From Phycisphaerae bacterium (lineage in GTDB: Bacteria; Planctomycetota; Phycisphaerae; UBA1845; Fen-1342), in contig JAJVHV010000019.1 in NCBI GenBank assembly GCA_022072445.1, forward strand, positions 100,897-164,896: a stretch of 64,000 bases of DNA, in the 5' to 3' direction. Position numbers and translations under genes: made by a program. Each line of letters begins with the position of its first letter. Position 1 is the first letter of the stretch. The notes under the pieces are model-generated. The model was not told the DNA's origin and ran no database searches. It saw nothing but the letters and a program-made list of their open reading frames with translations. This document shows positions 52,533 through 59,831 of this stretch, piece by piece.

Positions 52533-52680
52533 CAATGAAGACCGATATCGCTAGAACCGCACGATCCCCACAATGAAGACCGCCAGCACGGCTCGATCCC
52601 CGCAATGAAGACCGATATCGCTAGAACCGCACGATCCCCACAATGAAGACCGCCAGCACGGCTCGATCCCCGCAATGAAG
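52533..52680. repeat. 70-bp tandem duplication of the sulfatase start region
   Basis: ATGAAGACCG occurs at 52535, 52573, 52605, 52643 and 52675, in alternating 38- and 32-bp half-units that form a 70-bp repeat. The last copy is the start of the sulfatase gene. The upstream ATGs are out of frame with the gene or meet a stop within about a dozen codons (52573). Confidence 0.85.
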
Positions 52681-54261
52681 ACCGATACCGCTAGAACCGC
52701 TCGAACCACGCGCTCCGCCGCACGCGGTCCGCGAATCGCCTGGGCCACGGTGCTGGTCGTCGCCGTCATCGCCGCCGCGGCTTATTTCACCGTGCGCGGC
52801 AAGGGGGGCCGGTCCGGGCCGCGGCACGTCATCATCATCTCGCTCGACACGACCCGCGCCGACCACTTCGGCTTCTATGGGAATCGCACCATCCGCACGC
52901 CGAACTTCGATCGCCTCGCGGGCGAGTCGATCGTCTTCGACGACTACAGCACCGTGGTGCCCACCACGCTCGCCTCGCACACGTCGCTCTTCACCGGCAC
53001 GTACGCCCACACGCACGGCGTGCCGCGGAACGGCTTCATCGTCGGCGAGCGCAACCTGCTGCTGGCCGAGCTGCTGCACGAGCGCGGTTTTCAGAACTTC
53101 GCGTTTCTCGGCTCCTTCGCGCTCGACCGCTCGTTCGGCGTCGACGCCGGCTTCGATTATTACGAGGACGACCGCTTCGACATGCTGCTGCGCAGCAGCG
53201 GGCAGCGCGATCAGAACCAGCGCCGCGCCGACCAGGTCACCGATTCGATCATCGCGTATCTCAGCGCGCACGGCGTGCCGCAGCGCATGTTCCTCTTCGC
53301 GCACTACTTCGATCCGCACCTGCCCTACGATCCGCCGTCGCCCTACGACCGCATGTACGACCCCGACGGCCTGCCGGCCGACGATCAGCTCATGACGCTG
53401 CGCGTCGACGTGGAGCGTGGCGTCGTGACGCAGGACGCGCCCATCGTTGCCAAGCTCACCCGGCAATACGCCGGCGAAATCTCGTACATGGATGAGCACG
53501 TCGGCCGTTTGCTGGCCTATCTGCGCGAACGGAAGATTCTGGACGACGCCATCGTGCTGGTGACCAGCGACCACGGCGAGCAGTTCGCCGAGCATCGCGT
53601 CGGCGCGTTCGACCACGGCGACACGGTCTATCAGACCGCGGCACGCTGCGTCGGACTGGTACGCCTGCCGCGCGGCGAGCACGGCGGAACGCGCGTGGCT
53701 GCCAGCGTCCGCAGCATCGACATGTTTCCGACGCTGCTGAATCAGCTCGGCATTCCGCTGCCGCCGGGCGTCGAGGGCGAGGCGATCGACCTGGCGCATG
53801 CCGCCGGCACCGCGCCGCGCGTCGTCTTCTGCGAGGCGACCAAGCCGCACGGTCCGCAGGCGGCGATCATCGAGCGCGGGGCGCGCTGGCTGAACCAGAA
53901 TCGTTCCAAGTGCGCGCGCGAGGGCCAGTGGAAGTACATCGAGACGCCCTGGCAGAAATCGAGCGAGCTCTACGACCTGACTGCCGATCCGTTGGAGCAG
54001 CGCAACCTGCTGGCGTCCGGCCCGTCGCCGGAGGCGGTCGAGGCGGCTCGCCGGCTTCGCGCTCGGCTCAGCGCCTGGTCGAATGCCGCCAACCCGCTGC
54101 CAGCGCTCTGGATCGGCATGAACACCGCCATGAGCCGCGATCAGCGCGCCGCGGCGGTGAAGAACCTGGGTGCCCTTGGCTACGTCGGCGGGGCGCCTAC
54201 GGCGACGGAACCGTCAGCGACGCAACCTGCCACGAGCCAGAGTGCCGGCACGAGCCCGTAG
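52675..54261 (+). CDS. Membrane-anchored sulfatase-fold hydrolase
   Basis: The 528-residue protein has one N-terminal membrane helix (AWATVLVVAVIAAAAYFTV, 22-40) and then an alkaline-phosphatase-superfamily domain: HVIIISLDTTRADHFGFYGN with metal Asp58, STVVPTTLASHTSLFTGTYAHTHGV around the nucleophile position, YFDPHLPYDPP, VTSDHGEQFAEHRVGAFDHGD, and a C-terminal ELYDLTADPLEQRNL. There is no Cys/Ser-x-Pro-x-Arg formylglycine motif; Thr97 or Thr98 is the likely nucleophile. It resembles the lipoprotein at 40590 in plan, both ending in LGALGYVGG- or LQALGYVQG-like sequence. The gene lies between the two palindromic elements. No ribosome binding site is clear, since its start region is a tandem repeat. 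Confidence 0.88.
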   Translation: MKTDTARTARTTRSAARGPRIAWATVLVVAVIAAAAYFTVRGKGGRSGPRHVIIISLDTTRADHFGFYGNRTIRTPNFDRLAGESIVFDDYSTVVPTTLASHTSLFTGTYAHTHGVPRNGFIVGERNLLLAELLHERGFQNFAFLGSFALDRSFGVDAGFDYYEDDRFDMLLRSSGQRDQNQRRADQVTDSIIAYLSAHGVPQRMFLFAHYFDPHLPYDPPSPYDRMYDPDGLPADDQLMTLRVDVERGVVTQDAPIVAKLTRQYAGEISYMDEHVGRLLAYLRERKILDDAIVLVTSDHGEQFAEHRVGAFDHGDTVYQTAARCVGLVRLPRGEHGGTRVAASVRSIDMFPTLLNQLGIPLPPGVEGEAIDLAHAAGTAPRVVFCEATKPHGPQAAIIERGARWLNQNRSKCAREGQWKYIETPWQKSSELYDLTADPLEQRNLLASGPSPEAVEAARRLRARLSAWSNAANPLPALWIGMNTAMSRDQRAAAVKNLGALGYVGGAPTATEPSATQPATSQSAGTSP

Positions 54262-54300
54262 CGCGGGACCGTGGGAATGTGACCATGAAGGACGTTCCCA

Positions 54301-54390
54301 GCCGAGCCCCGGCCGTGAAGAGCGCACTCAGCCGAGCCGCGATCACCAAGAGCACACCCAGCCGAGCCGCGATCACCAAGAGCGCACCCA
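54301..54390. repeat. 30-bp array left of element B
   Basis: Three units (54301, 54331, 54361) of the same 30-bp family as 51821-52080, with GCCGAGCC followed by CCGGCCGTGA or GCGATCACCA and AGAGCGCAC(T/C)CA. Confidence 0.82.
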
Positions 54391-54561
54391 TCCGAGCCCC
54401 GACCGTAAGGGAGGGGTTCGACCGGCGAGCACCGACGGACTCGGCGCGGTTCGGCGCCGAGTCGAATCGCAGGATGCTTGGACGTGATAGGACCCACGTG
54501 CTTGTGCGCTCAACTTTTGCAACTCTCGGTCGAACCCCTCCCTCACGGTCGGGGCTCGGTT
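54390..54561. mobile_element. 172-bp palindromic element B
   Basis: Second copy of the element at 52072-52243, same length and orientation, with two or three mismatches between its arms (54390-54423 and 54528-54561) and a centre nearly identical to that of A (shared GACTCGGCGCGGTTCGGCGCC). It lies between the sulfatase gene and galK. Confidence 0.75.
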
Positions 54562-54776
54562 GGGGACACGCTTTACGGTCGGGGCTCGGTTGGGGACACG
54601 CTTTACGGTCGGGGCTCGGTTGGGGACACGCTTTACGGTTGGGGCTCGGTTGGGGACGCGCTTCACGGTCGGGGCTCGGTTGGGGACGCGCTTCACGGTC
54701 GGGGCTCGGTTGGGGACACGCTTTACGGTCCGGGCTCGGTTGGGGACACGCTTTACGGTCGGGTCGGGGCTCGGCT
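54547..54776. repeat. 30-bp tandem array right of element B
   Basis: Seven full units and a partial one, period 30, consensus GGTCGGGGCTCGGTTGGGGA followed by CACGCTTTAC. GGTCGGGGCTCGG is the outer end of the element's right arm, so the array again looks like reiterated element ends. Confidence 0.88.
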
Positions 54777-54802
54777 GCGTCAATCCGCACCCTCCGGCAC
54801 GG

Positions 54803-54834
54803 TTCTGCATTCTTCATTCTGCATTCTGCATTGT
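54803..54834. repeat. TGCATTC-rich repeat, fourth copy
   Basis: TGCATTC and TTCATTC heptamers, same orientation as the copies at 19.1-19.2 and 43.4 kb, ending six bases before the stop codon of galK on the opposite strand. Confidence 0.7.
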
Positions 54835-54840
54835 CTCGCG

Positions 54841-56004
54841 CTATCCGTGCTCGATCGACGCTCCGCGCCCCGGTCGCGTGCGGACCAGCCGCGCTCGCTC
54901 CCCATACTCGCGCGCCACGCGCTCGGCCAGCGGCTCGATCGCATCCCGCCGCACGAGCGCCACGATGCACCCGCCGAACCCGCCGCCCGTCATCCGCGCC
55001 CCGATCACACCCGGCGTCGTCGAGGCGATCCGCACCAGCGCGTCGAGCTCGCGGCATGAAACCTCGTAATCGTCGCGCAGCGAGCGGTGCGAATCGGCCA
55101 TCAGGCGTCCGGCGGCGGTGAAGTCGCCGCGCGCAAACGCGTCGGCGGCTTCCGCGGTGCGTTGATTCTCCATGGTGACGTGCAGGGCGCGGGCCAGCAG
55201 CGTGGGGTCCATCTGCGAGGCATGCGCCCGGACGGTCGCGGGCGAGACGTCGCGCAGGGCGCTGACGCGCGGATCGAGCTTGCGGAAATACTCCGTCGCC
55301 GCCCGGCACTGCGCCAGCCGCCGGGCGTATTCGCCGGCGGCCAACTCGTGCCGCACGCCGCTGTCGACCACCACCACGGCCAGCTCGCCGAGCTGTAGCG
55401 GGATATAGGCGTGGACGCGCGTGCGGCAATCCAGCAGCAGGGCTGTGTCGGCCTGCGCCAGCAACGAGATGCTCTGATCCATGATGCCGCACGGCACGCC
55501 GGCGAACTGGTGCTCGGCCTGCCGGCACAGGTCGGCCACCTCGCGGGTGTCGAGCGCTTCGCCGCTCAGGAGGATCAGCGCCTTGGCCGACGCGACCTCC
55601 AGCGCCGCCGAACTCGACAGGCCGCCGCCGACCGGCACGTCGCTACGGACGAGCATTTCGAAGCCGCCCAACCGCGCCCCGCGCGCCCGCAGTAGCGCCG
55701 CCACGCCGGCGACGTAGCTGGTCCAGTGCGGCGAGGTTTCGCGGCGCCAATCGTCGACGCGCCAGGTGTGCAGTTCGTCCAGCGCCTCGCTGGCGACGCG
55801 CACCGACAGGTCGGGCCGGGCTACGCACGCCACCCACGTGCTCTGCTCGGTCGCGATCGGCAGCACCAGCCCTTCGTTGTAGTCGGTGTGCTCCCCGATC
55901 AGGTTCACACGCCCCGGAGCCCGCGCGATCACGCCGGCGGCGCGGCCGAAGCGCTCGGCGAAGCGCCGCGCGGTCGATTCGCGGTCGATGGCGGCGTCAG
56001 CCAT
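54841..56004 (-). CDS. galK: Galactokinase
   Basis: The product has 387 residues from the ATG at 56004, which overlaps the previous gene by eight bases. GHMP-kinase motifs are complete: the galactokinase signature GRVNLIGEHTDYN (31-43), the ATP loop PVGGGLSSSAALEVASA, and the late MTGGGFGGCIVALV. The catalytic Asp is in GIMDQSISLLAQ. It phosphorylates galactose at C1 in the Leloir pathway. No galT or galE is visible nearby. Confidence 0.93.
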   Translation of the reverse strand: MADAAIDRESTARRFAERFGRAAGVIARAPGRVNLIGEHTDYNEGLVLPIATEQSTWVACVARPDLSVRVASEALDELHTWRVDDWRRETSPHWTSYVAGVAALLRARGARLGGFEMLVRSDVPVGGGLSSSAALEVASAKALILLSGEALDTREVADLCRQAEHQFAGVPCGIMDQSISLLAQADTALLLDCRTRVHAYIPLQLGELAVVVVDSGVRHELAAGEYARRLAQCRAATEYFRKLDPRVSALRDVSPATVRAHASQMDPTLLARALHVTMENQRTAEAADAFARGDFTAAGRLMADSHRSLRDDYEVSCRELDALVRIASTTPGVIGARMTGGGFGGCIVALVRRDAIEPLAERVAREYGERARLVRTRPGRGASIEHG

Positions 56005-56971
56005 GCGCGATCCGCCGCTGGAGCGCCGGAAGCATTTCGGCGATCTCGTGGGCGTAGCGGCTGTTGGGAAACTCGCGCATGATGCGCTGGCCGACGTCGA
56101 TCGCGCTGGCAAACTGCTTGTCGCTCACCGCCAGGCTGAACTGCACTCCCATCTGCAGCAGCTTGGCTTTCAGCACACCCCGCGCCGACTCGCGCAGCGC
56201 CGCGGCCTCGTTCGGCGTCAGGTAGCGGTCGAGCTCGACCAGAAGCTGCGTGGCCCGCTCGACCTCGTTCCGCCGGACCGACGCATCGTATTCCTTCAGC
56301 AGGTGCCGCTTGTACTCCTGCCGGCGCAGCTCGATTTCGGATTCGAGGCTGGCGATACGGTCGACGCCGGGAAACAGCTTCATGAGCCGGGCCGTCTCGC
56401 GTCGCGCCTGGTCCCACTTTCGCCCGGAGCACAGTTGCTCGAAGCGCTTCAGGGCCGCCTCGACCTTCTCCTCGAGCGTCGCCTGCCGGGCGCGCTGCAC
56501 GTCGTCGCGCAACTGCGCCGCCTCCTGCGAGTAGCCGAGCTCGACGTCCAGCGACTGGATCAGGTGTTCGGCCCCTTCCCAGTCCTGGCGGATGATCGCG
56601 CCCAGGATAGAGTCGCGGACGAACTCGTGGTCCTTCTCGCGATAGACCACCTTCTTGGCCCACTCCGACAGCGAGGCGTTGTCGGCGATCGTCCGCAGGA
56701 ATTCCTTCTGCTGCCGCGCCGTATCGGCCGCGTCGAGCACCGCCTCGTACTGGCGGTGAATGTTGCTTTCGAATTTGTGCATCAGGATGAACTGGCAATA
56801 GGCCAGCGTCACGATCACCATCAGTCCGACGCCGATCAGCAGCAGCCCGGCCCCGCGCAGCGTGTCGCCCCAGTACATGTACAGGCCGCCATAGCAGACC
56901 CCGCCCAGCCCGCTGATGAACCCCAGCAGGAAGATCAGGAACGCGATTCGCAGCAGTGTCTGAAAACGCAT
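55997..56971 (-). CDS. Membrane protein with helical TPR-like cytoplasmic domain
   Basis: The 324-residue product has two N-terminal membrane helices (LLRIAFLIFLLGFISGLGGVCYGGLYMYW and AGLLLIGVGLMVIVTLAYCQFIL). The remainder (about 65-324) is alpha-helical with TPR-like periodicity (EWEGAEHLIQSLDVELGYSQEAAQL-type pairs, KWDQARRETARLMKLFPGVDRIASLE, FASAIDVGQRIMREFPNSRYAHEIAEML). No enzymatic motif seen. It is the first gene of a two-gene unit with galK, though the functional link is unclear. Confidence 0.78.
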   Translation of the reverse strand: MRFQTLLRIAFLIFLLGFISGLGGVCYGGLYMYWGDTLRGAGLLLIGVGLMVIVTLAYCQFILMHKFESNIHRQYEAVLDAADTARQQKEFLRTIADNASLSEWAKKVVYREKDHEFVRDSILGAIIRQDWEGAEHLIQSLDVELGYSQEAAQLRDDVQRARQATLEEKVEAALKRFEQLCSGRKWDQARRETARLMKLFPGVDRIASLESEIELRRQEYKRHLLKEYDASVRRNEVERATQLLVELDRYLTPNEAAALRESARGVLKAKLLQMGVQFSLAVSDKQFASAIDVGQRIMREFPNSRYAHEIAEMLPALQRRIAHG

Positions 56972-57277
56972 CGGACGATTTCTCGTGGGCTTGCGAGCTT
57001 TCAGCCGCTTTCATAACGCCTGCCGGCGAGGCCGGTCAAATACGCGGCCCGCCGTGCTGCAGTGCAACGCGCGAGAGCGTGTGTAGCCCAGCCGCCCCCA
57101 TCTGCACTCCACGGGCCGGTTCTCAGCCGGTGTGTTCTCACGCCGGTCTATTGCGCGCGATCCGCGTGATGGGAGGATCAGGTGCAGCCCGCGCACCAAC
57201 CGGGCAGGGGAGAGCTCGGCCCCGAGTGCGGCCGAGGGCGGCTGCTCTTCAGATGCGAATTCATCTGCGAAATGTCG
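56972..57277. other. Intergenic region, no gene seen
   Basis: This 306-bp gap lies between two minus-strand genes. A CAGATG/CATCTG inverted repeat (57256-57273 region) lies just after the stop of the Ser-rich protein gene and may contribute to termination. Two GCCGG...CCGG(T/C)-like short inverted repeats near 57041-57120 are too weak to name. Confidence 0.35.
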
Positions 57278-58084
57278 CTACTGTCGCGTGCTGCCGTCGC
57301 CGCCGCCCGTGTCCTGGTTCAGTTGCGGGAACAGCGGACGGAGTTGGCTTTCAAGCAGGTCGACGAACAACTGGTTACTGATCAAGAAGTCCGCGGCGCC
57401 GAAAAGCTCCTGAAGCACGGCATCGGCCAGGCGGATGCGGAACGGCGTTTCTTCGGTGGTGGGTTGGTCGGTCGACTGCTGCCGCCCGGCGCTCTTGCTT
57501 GTGCTGCCGCTCGTGCTCGCGCTGCTCTGCTTGCTGGTGCTGCTGGTGGCGTCCGAGCGCGTCTGCGACGTGGACGAACTGCCGTTCTGCGACGCCATGA
57601 ACTCGTCGCGAATTCGCAGCAGCTCCTCCAATCCACCCGACGATGACGATGACGACGACGAGGTCGAACTGCCGCTCGATCCGCTCGTCCGCAGATTGCT
57701 GCTCACGGTCCCGCCCAGCGAATTCAGCGCGCCGTTCAGATCGCTGAAGCTCGGCGTCGATCCGCTCAGAAAGTCGTTCAGCACGTTGCCCAGGGAGTCA
57801 AGGCCGCTCGAACTGCTGTCGCTGTCTCCGTTCGACCCAGGCAGCGGCGTGCCGGGAGTCTCGCCATTGCGGCGGGCGTTGACGCGCGCGGCGATGATCC
57901 CGCTGTGCCGGGCGCGGGCGTTCGCCGTCCAGGTCCCCGGACGGCGGGCGCTGACGCGCGCGAAGGAATTGTTGGTCGACGCCGATTCACCCGCCAGCGA
58001 CAGCAGATCGGTTTGCGTGGTCTGAGCGGACGCCGACAGACACACCAGCGTTGCCGTGACGATTCCGGAAAACAGGCGTCTCAT
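57278..58084 (-). CDS. Secreted Ser/Thr-rich protein of unknown function
   Basis: The 268-residue product starts at the ATG at 58084 behind GAGGAAAG. The leader RRLFSGIVTATLVCLSASAQ is a signal peptide. The middle has serine runs (SSSSSSSS near 145-155) and a second Ser/Thr/Gln-rich zone, typical of flexible linkers or glycosylated surface regions. Only the last 50 residues (RIRLADAVLQELFGAADFLISNQLFVDLLESQLRPLF) look folded and amphipathic. No family recognised. Confidence 0.75.
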   Translation of the reverse strand: MRRLFSGIVTATLVCLSASAQTTQTDLLSLAGESASTNNSFARVSARRPGTWTANARARHSGIIAARVNARRNGETPGTPLPGSNGDSDSSSSGLDSLGNVLNDFLSGSTPSFSDLNGALNSLGGTVSSNLRTSGSSGSSTSSSSSSSSGGLEELLRIRDEFMASQNGSSSTSQTRSDATSSTSKQSSASTSGSTSKSAGRQQSTDQPTTEETPFRIRLADAVLQELFGAADFLISNQLFVDLLESQLRPLFPQLNQDTGGGDGSTRQ

Positions 58085-58141
58085 GGTCTTTCCTCGCGCA
58101 AGCAGCCCTGCACACATCATCGGTAGTATTATGCACGCCCA

Positions 58142-59170
58142 ATGTCAAAGTTGCACGCGACTTGCGTCCGAGTTTGTGCGAGCGTTCCGATCGCGATCGT
58201 CCTTTTCGGCTGCGGATCGTCGGCAAATGTGCCACACGGCACGCGTCCGTCTGCGGGTTCGATCATCGCGGTTATCGGGCTACCGCCGAGCGATCCGTCC
58301 GCCGCCGCGATCGCGGGCGGCGCACGGCGTTTTGCCAAGACGATATCGCACTTGCGGATCGAATTCGTCGAGCGCGGTTCCGACGATCCGCAGCTCCTTT
58401 CGAGCCTTCTCGACCGGGTTTTGGCTGAGAAGCCGGCGGCGGTTTGCCTGGGAGTTCCGGAAGATTCGGCACCGCCCGTGGTTACGAGCTCGCCGTCCAA
58501 ACCGGTTGACGACTTTGTCGGGTTGATCGAGCGGATCGAGTCGCGCGGCAGTCTCGTCATCACCTACGGCCGGCGCACGGCTTCGCCGAGGATTTTCGGA
58601 CACGTCGAGGGAGATTTCGAATCCGGTGCGGAGCTTCTCGCAGACGCGCTGCCCGCCTTGCTGGCCGGGCGTCAGACCTACGTGCTCCAGCATCAGGCCG
58701 GCCGCAGCGATCGGGCGTCGCAGCGTTACGTTCGATTCAAGACGGCCGCCGGTCGTCGATACGGCTATTCGATGTTGGAGGAGCGGAACGCCTGGCTTGC
58801 CGGCGGGCCGGCGGGAAGCCCGATGGCCGACCTGCTGGTGCGTTTTCCGCACGTCGCGCTGGCCGTGTCGCTCGAACCCGACGTGTGGATTCTCCCACAG
58901 CCGCCGATCGCGCTGCCGGCCGGCACGCGTTATGCGACGCTGGGCGCCGCGCCTGTGCTCTGGCCCGATATCCGCAGCGGCCGCGCCGCCGCCCTCGTCG
59001 GCCCGCTCGACGGCGAGATTGGTTATCGCGCCATGGAACTGGCGTGGGGCGGGTTGACCGGTAGCGTCCGCAATGGTGAGGTACAGCTCGTGCCGTGCGA
59101 AGTTGTTACGGCGGCAAACATCGATGATTTTGCCCGTCGATACGAACTCGCCGCGGACCGCGGGCCGTAG
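58142..59170 (+). CDS. Periplasmic-binding-protein-like lipoprotein
   Basis: The 342-residue product has a leader VPIAIVLFGC with lipobox LFGC and Cys24. The mature part has the alternating strand/helix pattern of type 1 periplasmic sugar-binding proteins (IIAVIGLPPSDPSAAAIAGGARRFAKTISHLRIEFVERGSDDPQLLSSLLDRVLAEKPAAVCLG, LVITYGRR, GELLADALPALLAG-like, VALAVSLEPDV, AMELAWGGLTG). This is the fold of ribose/xylose binders and LacI sensors. No ABC transporter gene is adjacent, so it may act in sensing or with distant permeases. Start chosen at the ATG just before the basic leader; it is divergent from the Ser-rich protein gene. Confidence 0.78.
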   Translation: MSKLHATCVRVCASVPIAIVLFGCGSSANVPHGTRPSAGSIIAVIGLPPSDPSAAAIAGGARRFAKTISHLRIEFVERGSDDPQLLSSLLDRVLAEKPAAVCLGVPEDSAPPVVTSSPSKPVDDFVGLIERIESRGSLVITYGRRTASPRIFGHVEGDFESGAELLADALPALLAGRQTYVLQHQAGRSDRASQRYVRFKTAAGRRYGYSMLEERNAWLAGGPAGSPMADLLVRFPHVALAVSLEPDVWILPQPPIALPAGTRYATLGAAPVLWPDIRSGRAAALVGPLDGEIGYRAMELAWGGLTGSVRNGEVQLVPCEVVTAANIDDFARRYELAADRGP

Positions 59171-59259
59171 GACGACGGAACGGGCGTCCGGGGTGCGCTT
59201 GGCGGGTGGGTGGCGAAAGGCTATCATCCCGTGACTGTTTCCGCGAAAGATCGTCGCTG

Positions 59260-59718
59260 ATGCAACGTCCGAGAATGATCCAGAAGTCCGCGTCGATCGG
59301 CAGCGTGGTGAGCGTCCTGCTCATTCTCGCCGCCGAGGAGAAACTGCTGCCGCGTGCGTCGGCGGGTCCGGCGTCGGGCGACGAATCGCGGCGGGCGGAG
59401 CGGACGAAGCGTGCGGAGAAGAGGTCCGGCGAATCGGACGGTCCGCGGCTCAGCGCGCTTCCGGACTTGATTCTGGTTCGCGGAGGGGACGCGGCCGGAG
59501 CCGTATCCACGTCGATCGACGCCTCAGAACAGCCGGTGGCGGTCGGGACGGCGGGCTGCTCGCAGGCCGGCGGGCCGGACGCGGCGAACCAAGCGCGGGC
59601 GGGACGCGCGTTTGCGGAGGCGTGGACGATTCTCGCGCCACTGCCGGCGAAGCCGGCGTGGTCGCCGGCGGCGCGGCTGGCGGATGTCATTTCCCGGACC
59701 GGACCTCCCGCGGTCTAG
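59260..59718 (+). CDS. Hypothetical protein, possible membrane anchor
   Basis: A 152-residue frame with a hydrophobic N-terminal stretch (SIGSVVSVLLILAAEEKLLP) and a polar, Arg/Asp/Ala-rich remainder. Third positions are strongly G/C-ending, which supports coding. No good ribosome binding site is visible and the start could be the second ATG at 59275. It lies between the lipoprotein and secDF genes. No family recognised; an overlapping minus-strand frame is less plausible. Confidence 0.4.
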   Translation: MQRPRMIQKSASIGSVVSVLLILAAEEKLLPRASAGPASGDESRRAERTKRAEKRSGESDGPRLSALPDLILVRGGDAAGAVSTSIDASEQPVAVGTAGCSQAGGPDAANQARAGRAFAEAWTILAPLPAKPAWSPAARLADVISRTGPPAV

Positions 59719-59831
59719 CCGATTCGATTGCTCCTTTTTTTACCCGAGTTTGATGCGGCGCCGTGGGCGGCGCGCATTGCTGAGTTCGATGGTTCCGATC
59801 GCGCCCGCGATCGCAAGGCAGGATTTCCGTC

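Noticed and set aside
53910..55121. Plus-strand frame running from the sulfatase into the repeat island
   Set aside because: It is out of frame with the sulfatase and continues only because the repeats are multiples of three; no ribosome binding site or domain.
54197..55528. Minus-strand frame of 443 codons over galK and repeats
   Set aside because: It is out of frame with galK and consists largely of translated 30-bp repeats.
59106..59690. Minus-strand frame of 194 codons opposite the hypothetical gene before secDF
   Set aside because: The plus-strand frame has a plausible hydrophobic leader and matching gene direction; the minus frame overlaps the end of the lipoprotein gene.
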